Notes: a model not told the origin generated them from the letters alone. Shown: positions 1-8,065, counted from the stretch's first letter. The stretch: 64,000 bases of DNA from Kitasatospora aureofaciens (GCF_001188955.3 NZ_JPRF03000016.1:62001-126000); one strand, 5' to 3'. Translations and numbers: made by a program.

Positions 1-393
1 GACCGAGAAGGCGGAGAGGAAGCCCAGGCCGAAGGCACCGATCAGCTCCTGGTTGCCGGTGAGTTCGCGCAGCATCCGGGTGTAGCCGGTGCCGACGGTG
101 GCGAGGTAGGCGTGGATCTCCGGTTCGGTGAGGCCGGCCCCGGTGTCCTCGATGGCGACGGTCCGCCGTGCGGCGTCGGCGCGTACCCGGATCAGCGGCC
201 GGTGCTCGCCGTCCGGGTCCTCCAGGAGCCGGCGGGTGTGCGAGTCGTGGGCGTTCTGGACCAGTTCGCGCAGGGCGACCAGCGGGGTGGAGTAGAGATG
301 GGTGGCGAGGACGTTCACCAGGCCGCCGAGGTCGACCTCGGTGGTGCGCAGGTTCTCGGCGGGGGTGGGCTCGGTCGTGGCACCTTCAGACAT
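1..393 (-). CDS. HSP90-family (HtpG-like) ATPase, N-terminal part, cut by window edge
   Basis: Only the first 131 residues lie in the window; the gene runs off the left edge. They form the start of a GHKL ATP-binding domain. The N-box carries Glu43 and Asn47 in RELVQNAHDS. The G1 box is EDTGAGL with Asp83 and Gly85/Gly87. A glycine-rich G2 lid (IGAFGLGF) falls near residues 118-125. This layout is that of HSP90/HtpG chaperones, cytosolic ATP-driven folding factors. Actinomycetes carry an HSP90-like paralogue as well as classical HtpG, and I cannot tell which this is from the N-terminus alone. The start is the ATG at 391-393, which directly opens the conserved region; upstream there is a 250-bp gap to a divergent small secreted-protein gene. 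Confidence 0.85.
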   Translation of the reverse strand, partial: MSEGATTEPTPAENLRTTEVDLGGLVNVLATHLYSTPLVALRELVQNAHDSHTRRLLEDPDGEHRPLIRVRADAARRTVAIEDTGAGLTEPEIHAYLATVGTGYTRMLRELTGNQELIGAFGLGFLSAFSV

Positions 394-642
394 GGGTCCC
401 CAGTGTGCCAGTGCGACAATCTGCCGACCATTTCTTTCTCTGCATCAGCCCGCACCGCTGAAATGACGGATTCTGGTCAGCTCCGAATTGACCGATCCCC
501 CACTATCGAGGGAAATGCCACCCGTTTGGTGGAGTTCGTCCACGGCGCTGGTGAAGGCTGATCACGCGACGTCAGGCAACGGTGCTCCGGGGCGGCCACT
601 CCGGACCGCGCCACATTCGCACTTCCAGTCCAGGAGCCCAGC
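394..642. other. Intergenic region between divergent genes
   Basis: This 249-bp divergent spacer is less GC-rich than the flanking genes around 420-520 and should carry promoters for both neighbours. I see an isolated TTGACC at 488-493 but no well-spaced -10 partner, so no promoter is called. No RNA gene or small ORF with a convincing ribosome-binding site was found. Confidence 0.4.
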
Positions 643-966
643 GTGTCCCGCATCCGCGCAGCCGCCGCCGTCACCGCCCTCGGGGCGTTCCTCCTCGTCG
701 GTGTCGGTGCCACCACCGCGCACGCCGACAACGGCGCCGGCGCGAACGACCACTCCAACAGCAGCGTCGTGAGCGACGCCGGTTCCGGCAACGTCATCGG
801 CACGGTCGCCGGGAACGTGGCCAACACCCAGCAGACGGCCACCGGTTCGGGGGCGAGCAACCAGAACAACGGCCTCGCCGTGACCGGCAACGGCGGCAGC
901 ATCGGCGCCCTGCAGGGCAACGGGAACGTCGGCGCCCGGGTCTCCTACCCGCACGTCCTCCACTAG
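643..966 (+). CDS. Small secreted Asn/Gly-rich protein of unknown function
   Basis: A 107-residue protein starting at GTG 643 behind CAGGAG (631-636). Residues 1-28 are a Sec-type signal peptide (Arg, hydrophobic core, cleavage after AHA or ADA). The mature part is short, low in complexity and rich in Asn, Gly, Ser, Ala and Val, with repeated GN, VAGN and TGN steps. That composition resembles exported, possibly surface-assembling, small proteins of streptomycetes. It has neither the chaplin signature (paired cysteines and the amyloid core) nor rodlin motifs, so I give no function. It stands alone between an HSP90-like gene and a convergent TetR-type gene. Confidence 0.7.
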   Translation: MSRIRAAAAVTALGAFLLVGVGATTAHADNGAGANDHSNSSVVSDAGSGNVIGTVAGNVANTQQTATGSGASNQNNGLAVTGNGGSIGALQGNGNVGARVSYPHVLH

Positions 967-1036
967 ACCGCCCTCCCGCCCCCGGGGCCGGGTGTCCGCC
1001 TCCCCCGACGCGCGGGGCGGGCATCCGGCCCGCGCG

Positions 1037-2188
1037 CTACTCCGGCACCCCCAGCACCGCCCGGCCCAGTCGACGCAGGCAGTCGCCGAGGTCCGGCCTG
1101 GCGCTGTGCGGACGGTTCCGCACCCCGTCGTTGACCAGCGAGAACAGCGCGTGCACCCGGATCCGGGCGGCCAGCGCGTCCTCCTCCGGGCGCACCTGCC
1201 GCAGCAGGCCGACCCAGGTGCGCAGGAAGTCGCGCCGGAAGTCCACCGCGATCCGGCGGTCCGGCGGGGCCAGCCGCTCCGTCTCGCTGAGCATCGCGCC
1301 CAGGTAGTCGCCGTTGCGCAGCGCGAAGTCGACGTACGCGCCCAGTCCGGCCGCCAGCGCCGCCCGCGGCCCGGCGGCGGTCGCGATCGCACCGTCCACC
1401 TGGTGCCAGAGCCGCTCCCGGCTGCGCACCAGGGAGGCGGCGAGCAGGTCGGCCTTGCTGTCGAAGTGCCGGTACACGCTGGGCCCGGAGATGCCGACGG
1501 CGGCGCCGAGCTGGTCGGTGCTGACGTTGTCGAAACCGCGCTGGTGGAACAGCCGGACAGCTGCGGCGAGCAGTTCCTCCCGGCGCGCCTGCGGCCTCGG
1601 CCGCGACACCGGCGCGGCTTCCGGCCCGGCGGCCGTACCGTCCAGGGACACCGCGAGGACGGCCGCGACCAGTTCGCGCAGCAGCGCCTCGGCCCGGCGG
1701 GGCTGCGGCGCGACCGACAGGTAGGACAGCCCGGCACAGCCGGAGAGCGCCGACCAGCACAGCAACTCCGCGTCCGCCCGGGCCAGCTCGGGCCGCTCGG
1801 CGCGCAGCACGGCTGTCATCAGGGCGACGTCCGTACGGAGTTCGCGGCGCAGCTCGGCCCGGCGGGCGGGCGGCAGCAGCCGGGCGTCGCGCTGCACCAG
1901 GGTGCCGAGCGGGCGGTGGCCGACCGCCACCGCGGCCAGTGCGGCGCCGAGTTCGGCGGTGGTGCGGGCCGTGCGCAGGCCGTCGGCGAGTGCGTCCAGG
2001 CCCAACCGGACGGCGCGGTCGAGCAGTTCGGGCTTGCCGCGGAAGTGCCGGTAGAGGGCGGGCGCGGTGATGCCCACCCCGGCGGCGACCTCGGTCATCG
2101 AGACCTGGTGGTAGCCGCTGCGGTGGAAGCGGTCGGCGGCCACGGCGAGGATCTGGGCGCGTCGGCCGGGCGGCCGTCGGACCACCAT
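1037..2188 (-). CDS. Tandem-domain TetR-family regulator
   Basis: A 383-residue protein with two complete TetR-type DNA-binding domains. The first helix-turn-helix spans about residues 8-60 (GYHQVSMTEVAAGVGITAPALYRHF). A second equivalent motif lies near 205-260 (GFDNVSTDQLGAAVGISGPSVYRHF). Each is followed by an alpha-helical ligand-binding-like region. Normal TetR proteins are about 200 residues, so this is an internal duplication or fusion. ATG 2188 has a strong GGGAGG upstream on the minus strand. It diverges from an acyl-CoA dehydrogenase gene, the usual arrangement for a repressor of fatty-acid or acyl-CoA catabolism. The ligand is unknown. Both recognition helices look intact, so one chain could present two operator-binding heads. 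Confidence 0.88.
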   Translation of the reverse strand: MVVRRPPGRRAQILAVAADRFHRSGYHQVSMTEVAAGVGITAPALYRHFRGKPELLDRAVRLGLDALADGLRTARTTAELGAALAAVAVGHRPLGTLVQRDARLLPPARRAELRRELRTDVALMTAVLRAERPELARADAELLCWSALSGCAGLSYLSVAPQPRRAEALLRELVAAVLAVSLDGTAAGPEAAPVSRPRPQARREELLAAAVRLFHQRGFDNVSTDQLGAAVGISGPSVYRHFDSKADLLAASLVRSRERLWHQVDGAIATAAGPRAALAAGLGAYVDFALRNGDYLGAMLSETERLAPPDRRIAVDFRRDFLRTWVGLLRQVRPEEDALAARIRVHALFSLVNDGVRNRPHSARPDLGDCLRRLGRAVLGVPE

Positions 2189-2233
2189 GGCGGGCCTCCC
2201 TCGCGTTCGTCCTCAACCCCGCCAGAAGGCTAG

Positions 2234-2326
2234 CAAGGATTCACTTCGCCGCCGGGCGGGACTGCTCTTCCAGGCCGGTTCCCAGGGGTCGCAACGCTGG
2301 ACAGTCGAGGCTACCGGGGATTAACT
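2234..2326. promoter_or_regulatory. Possible operator half-sites (direct repeat GGATTMACTT)
   Basis: Two 10-mers, GGATTCACTT (2236-2245) and GGATTAACTT (2317-2326), sit about 80 bp apart between the tandem-TetR gene and the acyl-CoA dehydrogenase gene. The second overlaps the dehydrogenase -10 box. A two-headed TetR could bind such spaced sites. This is inference from position and similarity only. Confidence 0.35.
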
Positions 2327-2327
2327 T
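2298..2327 (+). promoter_or_regulatory. Promoter of the acyl-CoA dehydrogenase gene
   Basis: TGGACA (2298-2303, five of six to the -35 consensus) is separated by 18 nt from TAACTT (2322-2327, a TAnnnT -10). The predicted start is near 2334, giving a leader of about 65 nt before the GTG at 2398. Confidence 0.5.
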
Positions 2328-2397
2328 GTCGGGCCACCACCTGGCACGTTCCGCCTCCGCCGGCCCGCCGGCCGGCACCGTCGAAGGGAGCGCCGCC

Positions 2398-3555
2398 GTG
2401 CGCCGCACCGTGTTCAACGAGGACCACGAGGCCTTCCGGGAGACCATCCGGGACTTCATCGCCAACGAGGTCGTCCCGGTCTACGAGAGCTGGGAGGCCG
2501 ACGGCCACCCGCCCCGCGACTTCTACCGCCAGCTCGGCGAACTCGGCGTCTACGGCATCGAGGTGCCGGAGGAGTACGGCGGCGCGGGCGAGAGCGGTTT
2601 CAAGTACCAGGCGGTGATCGCCGAGGAGACCGCCCGGGCGGGCGTGAGCTTCGGCTCCTCCGGCGTGCACACCGGGCTGGTGCTGCCGTACCTGCTGGAG
2701 TACGCCAACGAGGAGCAGAAGCGGCGCTGGCTGCCCGGCTTCGTCTCCGGCGACATCATGACCGCGATCGCGATGACCGAGCCCGGCGCCGGCTCCGACC
2801 TCGCGGGCATCTCCACCACCGCCCGGCTCTCCGAGGACGGCACCCACTACGTCCTGAACGGCGCCAAGACCTTCATCACCGGCGGCGTGCTGGCCGACCT
2901 GGTCCTGGTGGTCTGCCGCACCGCACCGTACGACCCCGAGAACCGCCGGGCCGGGCTGTCCATCCTGTGCGTGGACACCACCTCGCCGGGCTACTCGGTG
3001 GGCCGCAAGCTGCAGAAGATCGGCCTGCGCACCTCGGACACCGCGGAGCTGGCGTTCAGCGACGTCAAGGTGCCGGTGGAGAACCTGCTCGGCGAGGAGG
3101 GCCGGGCCTTCTCCTACCTGACCCACAACCTGGTGCAGGAGCGGCTGGCGATCGCCGTCGGCGCGTACGCGGCGGCCGCGGCGGCGGTGCGGTTCGCGGT
3201 GCAGTACGTCAAGGACCGCAAGGTGTTCGGCAAGGCGGTGGCCGAGTTCCAGAACACCAAGTTCACCCTGGCCGACTGCCAGGCCCAGGTGCTGGCGCAG
3301 CAGTCGATGGTGGACCGCGCGCTGGAGCTCTACCAGGACGGCGAGCTGACCGTGGCGGACGCGGCCGCCGCGAAGCTGTTCTGCACCGAGTCGGCCTCCA
3401 CCGTCATCGACAAGTGCCTTCAGCTGCACGGCGGTTACGGCTACATCCTGGAGTACCCGATCGCCCGGCTCTACACCGACAACCGGGTGTTCCGGATCTA
3501 CGGCGGCACCAGCGAGGTCATGCGCAGCATCATCGCCAAGTCCCTGGGGCTGTAG
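2398..3555 (+). CDS. Acyl-CoA dehydrogenase (long-chain/isovaleryl-like subtype)
   Basis: A 385-residue flavoprotein of normal family length that should oxidise acyl-CoA to trans-2-enoyl-CoA and pass electrons to ETF. The middle domain has the FAD-binding stretch (MTEPGAGSDL) and the C-terminal domain ends YGGTSEVMRSII. The classical catalytic Glu of the YEGT motif is Gly here. A Glu is present instead in the helix-G motif LVQERL (Glu248), as in long-chain and isovaleryl-CoA dehydrogenases. I choose GTG 2398 because AAGGGAG lies 7 nt upstream and the conserved fold begins at once. A TTG 72 nt upstream would add a non-conserved leader. The divergent tandem-TetR protein is the likely regulator. 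Confidence 0.93.
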   Translation: MRRTVFNEDHEAFRETIRDFIANEVVPVYESWEADGHPPRDFYRQLGELGVYGIEVPEEYGGAGESGFKYQAVIAEETARAGVSFGSSGVHTGLVLPYLLEYANEEQKRRWLPGFVSGDIMTAIAMTEPGAGSDLAGISTTARLSEDGTHYVLNGAKTFITGGVLADLVLVVCRTAPYDPENRRAGLSILCVDTTSPGYSVGRKLQKIGLRTSDTAELAFSDVKVPVENLLGEEGRAFSYLTHNLVQERLAIAVGAYAAAAAAVRFAVQYVKDRKVFGKAVAEFQNTKFTLADCQAQVLAQQSMVDRALELYQDGELTVADAAAAKLFCTESASTVIDKCLQLHGGYGYILEYPIARLYTDNRVFRIYGGTSEVMRSIIAKSLGL

Positions 3556-3583
3556 GGCGGACCGGCCTGACCGACCGGGCCGA

Positions 3584-3620
3584 CCGACCGGGCCGACCGA
3601 GCCCGATGCGGCCCGGTCGG
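3584..3620. terminator. Hairpin terminator between convergent genes
   Basis: CCGACCGGGCCG (3584-3595) pairs perfectly with CGGCCCGGTCGG (3609-3620), a 12-bp stem with a 13-nt loop. A second copy of the left arm lies at 3571-3582. The hairpin lies between convergent stop codons at 3555 and 3622 and has no T-run, as is common in streptomycetes. Confidence 0.6.
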
Positions 3621-3621
3621 C

Positions 3622-3888
3622 TCAGTTGGCCGAACCGTGCTCGGCCCGCCAGGCCTCCCAGCCCGCCGCGGAGGCCACCTTGGCCTCGCGCAGGGCCCGC
3701 TGGGCAAGCACGGCCGGCGCGGCCTCCAGGCCGCGCACCCAGCTGCGGCCCGCGCTGAACAGCGCCGCGCACACCAGCGCCGCCCCGGCCGCGCCGAGCA
3801 CCGAGCCGATGCCGGCCAGTGCAACGCCGCCGACCAGCAGGGAGCGGTTGACCTGGAACCCGTTGGAAGTCGTCTGGTTGGTCGCCAT
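3622..3888 (-). CDS. Small protein with a membrane segment, unknown function
   Basis: An 88-residue protein beginning at ATG 3888, with GGAGG only one or two bases upstream. Residues 17-45 form a glycine/alanine-rich hydrophobic stretch that could be one membrane-spanning helix. The C-terminal half is a charged amphipathic segment rich in Ala, Arg and Trp (WVRGLE, WEAWRAEH). I recognise no family. It converges with the acyl-CoA dehydrogenase and diverges from the cupin gene. Codon use matches the neighbours, which supports a real gene. Confidence 0.6.
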   Translation of the reverse strand: MATNQTTSNGFQVNRSLLVGGVALAGIGSVLGAAGAALVCAALFSAGRSWVRGLEAAPAVLAQRALREAKVASAAGWEAWRAEHGSAN

Positions 3889-4024
3889 GCCTCCACGATG
3901 CGGGCAGTCGGCGCGGGCCGCACCTCGGGTGGCCCGCTCCGGGGCTCTCCGGGTGCGCGTCGCCGGTGCGTCCGCCAGCCTGGGCACACAACCCGGGCAC
4001 CCGGCTTGAGGAGGAGGTGGCGCG

Positions 4025-4342
4025 ATGCCCGATCTCGAACGGCTCGCCGTGGAGCACACCGGCCTGGCGGCCGAGAGTCCGCACGGGCGCAGCGCCCACC
4101 TGGTGCTGCACGACGGGATGCTGCGGCAGACCGTGATCGCGATGACCGCGGGCACCGCGCTGGACGAGCACAACCCGCCCACCGCCGGGAGCGTGCAGGT
4201 GCTGCGCGGTCGGGTCTCGCTGACCATCGCCGGCCGACAGCTGGAACTCTCCGTCGGCGAGCTGGAGCCCGTCCCGCAGGAGCGGCACGGGCTGCTGGCG
4301 CACGTCGACTCGGTGGTGCTGCTGACGGCGGTCACCGCGTAG
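4025..4342 (+). CDS. Small single-domain cupin protein
   Basis: A 105-residue protein with a strong GAGGAGG ribosome-binding site just upstream of ATG 4025. The core reads as one cupin barrel: a first strand with MTAGTALDEHNPP, a middle VLRGRVSLTIAG, then LSVGELEPVPQERHGLLA. Only some of the usual metal ligands are seen (His in DEHN, and the Glu/His pair near QERH). Such cupins are often small metal-binding or sensor proteins rather than enzymes. It overlaps the 3' end of the convergent TetR gene by 11 nt. Confidence 0.75.
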   Translation: MPDLERLAVEHTGLAAESPHGRSAHLVLHDGMLRQTVIAMTAGTALDEHNPPTAGSVQVLRGRVSLTIAGRQLELSVGELEPVPQERHGLLAHVDSVVLLTAVTA

Positions 4343-4946
4343 CGTCGGCCCCCGGGGCGCCGGCGTCGGCCCCCAGGACGCTGCCGCTGACCAGCCGGAG
4401 CCCGCGCAGGAACTCGAACCCGTCCGGGGCCAGTTCGGGCGCGGCCAGCCACTGGGCGACATAGCCGGCCAGCAGGATCTGGTAGAAGGTGCCGCGGGCG
4501 AGCTCCTCGTCGTTGTCCGGCACCTCGGTCACCCCCTGGAACACCGCGGCGAGACCGAGCCGGCCTTCCTTCTGCACCTCCTCGAGGGCCCGCGCCAGCT
4601 CGGGGTTGTGCCCCGCCTGGGCGAGGGCCTCGAACTGGGCCGCCCAGAGCCCGCGGTGCTCGACGAAGACGTCCCGGAGGCCGTTCCAGACGGCCGCGAA
4701 GCGCACCTCCGGATCGTCCGACACCTGATTGGCGCCGTACACCACCGCCCCCAGGGCCTCGCCCATCTCGCCGATCGCCTCGATCATCGCGGCGTTGAGC
4801 AGCGTGTCCTTCGAGCCGAAGTGGTAGCCGATCGCGGCCAGGCTGACGCCCGAGGCGGTCGCGATGTCGCGGGCCGTGGTGCGTCCGTAGCCCTTCTCGT
4901 ACAGGCAGCGCTTGGCGCCGGCCATCAGGTCTTCGCGGTTTCCCAT
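4332..4946 (-). CDS. TetR-family repressor of the adjacent MFS pump
   Basis: A 204-residue TetR protein. The N-terminal helix-turn-helix (KGYGRTTARDIATASGVSLAAIGYHFGSKDTLL) spans residues 18-50 and is followed by a helical effector domain. I take ATG 4946 (MGNREDLM) rather than an upstream start that would run into the operator region. The gene diverges from an MFS exporter. A near-perfect 21-bp inverted repeat at 5010-5030 covers the pump's -10 box, the standard TetR autoregulated efflux arrangement. The pump substrate probably serves as inducer. Convergent 11-nt overlap with the cupin gene. Confidence 0.9.
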   Translation of the reverse strand: MGNREDLMAGAKRCLYEKGYGRTTARDIATASGVSLAAIGYHFGSKDTLLNAAMIEAIGEMGEALGAVVYGANQVSDDPEVRFAAVWNGLRDVFVEHRGLWAAQFEALAQAGHNPELARALEEVQKEGRLGLAAVFQGVTEVPDNDEELARGTFYQILLAGYVAQWLAAPELAPDGFEFLRGLRLVSGSVLGADAGAPGADATR

Positions 4947-4993
4947 GCCCCGATCGTACGGAAGTGCTGCACAGATGTCTTGCACGAGAGTCT

Positions 4994-5022
4994 TGGACTT
5001 TCGTTTTACACGCTTGTACTAG
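4994..5022 (+). promoter_or_regulatory. Promoter of the MFS efflux gene
   Basis: TTGGAC (4994-4999), a 17-nt spacer, then TACTAG (5017-5022) is close to the housekeeping sigma consensus. Transcription should start near 5029, about 27 nt before the ATG at 5056. Confidence 0.65.
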
Positions 5023-5030
5023 ACAAACGT
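5010..5030. promoter_or_regulatory. TetR-type operator over the MFS promoter
   Basis: ACGCTTGT and ACAAACGT are inverted arms with a single mismatch around a 5-nt centre (ACTAG). The site covers the -10 box and the predicted start of the pump transcript, so a bound TetR dimer would block RNA polymerase. Confidence 0.65.
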
Positions 5031-5055
5031 CTGACACGTCCGTACCGTCTTTCCC

Positions 5056-6609
5056 ATGACCGCAACCACCGGCCGCGCAGGCCGTCGCGAATGGATCGGC
5101 CTGGCCGTCCTCCTGCTCCCGACGCTCGTCCTGTCCATGGACATGGGCGTGCTGTTCTTCGCAGTCCCGTACATCTCCACCGAGCTGGCGCCCAGCGGCA
5201 CCCAGCAGCTGTGGATCATGGACATGTACTCCTTCCTGCTGGCCGGGCTGCTCATCACGATGGGCGCGCTGGGCGACCGGATCGGCCGCCGCCGACTGCT
5301 GCTGATCGGCGCCGCGGGCTTCACCGGGGCCTCCCTGCTGGCCGCCTGGTCCGGCAGCGCCGAACAGCTGATCGCCGCTCGCGCCCTGCTCGGCGCCGCC
5401 GGGGCCACCGTGATGCCCTCGACCCTCGCGCTGATCCGCAACACCTTCCACGACACCAAGCAGCGGCAGACCGCGCTCGGTGCCTGGGGCGGCATGCTCA
5501 CCGCCGGCGCCACCCTCGGCCCGGTCGCGGGCGGGCTGCTGCTGGACCACTACTGGTGGGGCTCGGCCTTCCTGGTGGCCGTGCCGGTGATGGTCCTGGT
5601 GCTGCTGACCGTGCCCGTCCTGCTGCCCGAGTACCGCACCACCGCCCCCACCGGCCGCTTCGACCTGCCCGGCGCCGCGCTCTCGCTCGCCGCGATCCTC
5701 CCGCTGGTCTACGGCGTCAAGACCCTCGCCGTGGACGGCTGGAGCCCGCGGCCCGCCCTCGCCACCGCGGCCGGACTGCTGCTGGCCGGCGCCTTCGTGT
5801 GGCGCCAGCACACCGCGGCGAACCCCCTGATCGACCTGAGCCTGTTCCGGATCCGCACCTTCAGCGGGGCGATCAGCGTCAACACCCTCGCGATGTTCGC
5901 CATGATGGGCTTCGCCCTCTTCACCTCGCAGTACCTGCAGCTGGTCAAGGGCATGAGCCCGTTCACCGCCTCGCTCTGGTCGCTGGTGCCCAGCGTCGGC
6001 GTCGGCGCCGCGATCGGCATCGGCTCGGCGCTGGCCGGCAAGGTCCGCCCGGCGGCCCTGATGTGCGGCGGCTTCGTGGTCGGCGCGACCGGCTTCGCGA
6101 TGATGACCCAGGTCGGCCCCCACTCGCCGCTGGCCCTCATCCTCACCTCGGCGGGCGTGCTGGCCGCGGGCACCGTCGGCACCATGACGATGACCGCCGA
6201 GATGGTCGTCTCCGCCGCCCCGGCCGAGCAGGCCGGCGCCGCCTCCGCCACCTCCGAGACCGCCGTCGAACTCGGCAGCTCCCTCGGCATCGCCCTGCTG
6301 GGCGCGGCGGGCGCCGCGGTCTACCGCCACCAGCTGGACGGCGCGCTCCCGGCGGGTGTCGACGTCGCGGCCGCCGGCACCGCCCGGGACACCCTCGGCG
6401 GCGCGGTATCCGTCGCCGCCCACCTTCCCGGACGGCTCGGCCCCGACCTGCTGGAGACCGCCCGCGGCGCCTTCACCGACGGCCTGCACGTCGCCGCCGT
6501 CGTCGGCCTGCTCTTCGCCCTCGGCGCCGCCCTCCTGGCCTACCGACTGCTGCGCCACCTCCCCGCGGCCGCCACCACGGCCCCGGAGCAGGAGCCCGTC
6601 GCCGCCTGA
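5056..6609 (+). CDS. MFS drug exporter, DHA2 (14-TM) family
   Basis: A 517-residue integral membrane protein with about 14 hydrophobic helices. It has the MFS loop motif GALGDRIGRRRLLLIG after TM2 and the antiporter-type motif GPVAGGLLLDHYWW in TM5. DHA2 pumps export cationic drugs, dyes or antibiotics by proton antiport. The length is typical for the SmvA/QacA type. No strong Shine-Dalgarno precedes ATG 5056, but the ATG follows the predicted start by only about 27 nt. It is regulated by the divergent TetR gene. The substrate cannot be read from sequence; self-resistance or general detoxification are both possible. Confidence 0.92.
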   Translation: MTATTGRAGRREWIGLAVLLLPTLVLSMDMGVLFFAVPYISTELAPSGTQQLWIMDMYSFLLAGLLITMGALGDRIGRRRLLLIGAAGFTGASLLAAWSGSAEQLIAARALLGAAGATVMPSTLALIRNTFHDTKQRQTALGAWGGMLTAGATLGPVAGGLLLDHYWWGSAFLVAVPVMVLVLLTVPVLLPEYRTTAPTGRFDLPGAALSLAAILPLVYGVKTLAVDGWSPRPALATAAGLLLAGAFVWRQHTAANPLIDLSLFRIRTFSGAISVNTLAMFAMMGFALFTSQYLQLVKGMSPFTASLWSLVPSVGVGAAIGIGSALAGKVRPAALMCGGFVVGATGFAMMTQVGPHSPLALILTSAGVLAAGTVGTMTMTAEMVVSAAPAEQAGAASATSETAVELGSSLGIALLGAAGAAVYRHQLDGALPAGVDVAAAGTARDTLGGAVSVAAHLPGRLGPDLLETARGAFTDGLHVAAVVGLLFALGAALLAYRLLRHLPAAATTAPEQEPVAA

Positions 6610-6642
6610 CCCGTCCACGGCTTCCGGTCCGCGCGAGTCATC

Positions 6643-6674
6643 GAGAGCCTCCGCCCGCCCGGGCGGGGGCTCTC
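6643..6674 (+). terminator. Terminator hairpin after the MFS gene
   Basis: GAGAGCC (6643-6649) pairs with GGCTCTC (6668-6674), extended inward by CGCCCGCC against GGGCGGG-type pairing. It lies about 35 bp after the MFS stop codon. Confidence 0.6.
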
Positions 6675-6752
6675 CGCCGTCCGCGCCGGAGCCAGGGGCG
6701 GGGTTCGCGAAGACCCGGTGCAGGAGTGGCCAGGCATGCCAGGGTGGCGGCC

Positions 6753-7385
6753 ATGGAGAACGTTCACGGGCGGGTGCGCGGGAGTTACGACGCGGTGGCG
6801 GAGGAGTACCTGGAGCGGATCGGGGGTGAGCTGGCGCACAAGGTGGTGGACCGGGCACTGCTGAGCGCCGTCCTGGAGGAGGCGGCCGGCGGAGTCGTGG
6901 CGGACCTCGGGTGCGGGCCCGGGCACGTGGCGGGGTGGCTGGCCGGGCAGGGCGCGCGGGTGGTCGGGATCGACCTCTCGCCCCGGATGGTCGAGCTGGC
7001 CGGGCGTGAGCACCCGGAGGCCGCGTTCCGCACCGGCGACCTGCTGGCGCTGCCCGCCGGGGACGGGGAGTTCGCGGCCGCGGTGGCACTGTACTCGGTG
7101 ATCCACCTGGAGCCGGACGAGCTGCTGCCCGCCTTCGTCGAGATGCGGCGGGTGCTTCGGCCCGGCGGGGTGCTGCTGGTCTCCTTCCACCTGGGCAAGG
7201 AGGTCCGACGGCTGGAGGAGTGGTGGGGCCACCGGGTCCACGTGGACTTCCACTTCCTGGAGACCGACGCCGTCGCCGACCGCCTCGCCGAGGCCGGGTT
7301 CGCCGTCGAGGCTCGGCTCGAACGGGTGGGCCTGCCCGAGGAGGCCGACACCCGGCGCGGCTACCTGCTGGCGCGGCGCCCGTAA
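6753..7385 (+). CDS. Class I SAM-dependent methyltransferase (UbiE/methyltransferase-11 type)
   Basis: A 210-residue Rossmann-fold methyltransferase. Motif I is VADLGCGPGHVAGWL (about residues 49-63), the acidic ribose-binding end of strand 2 is VVGIDLSP, motif II/III covers TGDLLALPAGDGEFAA, and the post-motif strand is VLRPGGVLLVSFHLG. The preceding SYDAVAEEYLERIG is typical of small-molecule methyltransferases. ATG 6753 has AGGGTGG a few bases upstream. The gene follows a terminator, so it forms its own unit. The substrate is unknown, and nothing nearby suggests a pathway. Confidence 0.88.
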   Translation: MENVHGRVRGSYDAVAEEYLERIGGELAHKVVDRALLSAVLEEAAGGVVADLGCGPGHVAGWLAGQGARVVGIDLSPRMVELAGREHPEAAFRTGDLLALPAGDGEFAAAVALYSVIHLEPDELLPAFVEMRRVLRPGGVLLVSFHLGKEVRRLEEWWGHRVHVDFHFLETDAVADRLAEAGFAVEARLERVGLPEEADTRRGYLLARRP

Positions 7386-7495
7386 GGGCCGCTCCACCCG
7401 GGGGTGGACACCGCTGCGTCCACCTCGGGGTGCGTGTCGCGGCGGCCCGACCGGAGGACCGTTGAGGGGTACCCACGACCGTCAGGAGCCACCCG

Positions 7496-8065
7496 ATGTC
7501 CCTGCCGTCCCTCCTCTCCCTGCTCGGCCTCCTCTGCTGGATCGCCTACGAGCTGCTGCTGCGACGCCGCGAGGACGGCGAGGCCGGCACCTGGCACACG
7601 GACGACCGCGACCGCGGCTCGACCCGGCTGCTGCTCTCCTGCTACGCCGCGTCCGTGCCGGCCGTGGTGCTGTTCGACCGCGCCTCGATCGGTGAACCGC
7701 CGACCTGGGCACGCTGGTTCGGGGTCGCGCTGGTCCTCGCCGGGCTGGCCCTGCGAGCCTGGGGCATGCGGACCCTGGGCCGCTACTACACCCGCACCCT
7801 GCGCACCGTGGCCACCCAGCACGTGGTCCGCTCCGGCCCGTACCGGCTGATCCGCCACCCCGGCTACGCCGGCAGCCTGCTGGTCTGGATCGGCTACGCG
7901 CTCGGCGCCGGCGGCTGGGCCGCCGCCCTGGTGGTTGCCGCGCTGCTGCTCGGCGCGTACGGCTGGCGGATCGCCGCCGAGGAGCGGCTGCTGCTGGCGT
8001 CCTTCGGTCCGGCGTACGCGCGGTACCGGAAGGAGTCCAAGCGCCTGGTGCCGTTCGTCTACTGA
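7496..8065 (+). CDS. Isoprenylcysteine carboxyl methyltransferase (ICMT/PEMT)-like membrane protein
   Basis: A 189-residue membrane protein with four or five hydrophobic helices. The C-terminal half carries the ICMT/PEMT signature: RTLGRYYTRTLRT, then SGPYRLIRHPGYAG with the RHPxY motif, then AAEERLLLASFGPAYARY with the EE pair. These bind S-adenosylmethionine in membrane methyltransferases. Bacterial members methylate lipids or unknown small molecules, since prenylated proteins are absent. CAGGAG at 7483-7488 supports ATG 7496. It may be co-transcribed with the upstream methyltransferase across a 110-bp gap. Confidence 0.82.
   Translation: MSLPSLLSLLGLLCWIAYELLLRRREDGEAGTWHTDDRDRGSTRLLLSCYAASVPAVVLFDRASIGEPPTWARWFGVALVLAGLALRAWGMRTLGRYYTRTLRTVATQHVVRSGPYRLIRHPGYAGSLLVWIGYALGAGGWAAALVVAALLLGAYGWRIAAEERLLLASFGPAYARYRKESKRLVPFVY

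Noticed and set aside
643..966. Chaplin or rodlin gene
   Set aside because: The small secreted protein has neither the chaplin cysteine pair and hydrophobic core nor the rodlin sequence pattern.
3622..7476. A 1284-codon open frame on the minus strand
   Set aside because: It runs antisense through the cupin and MFS genes and through the wrong frame of the TetR gene, and its product is Arg/Pro/Gly-rich low-complexity. It is a GC-rich shadow; only its last 267 nt coincide with a real small gene.
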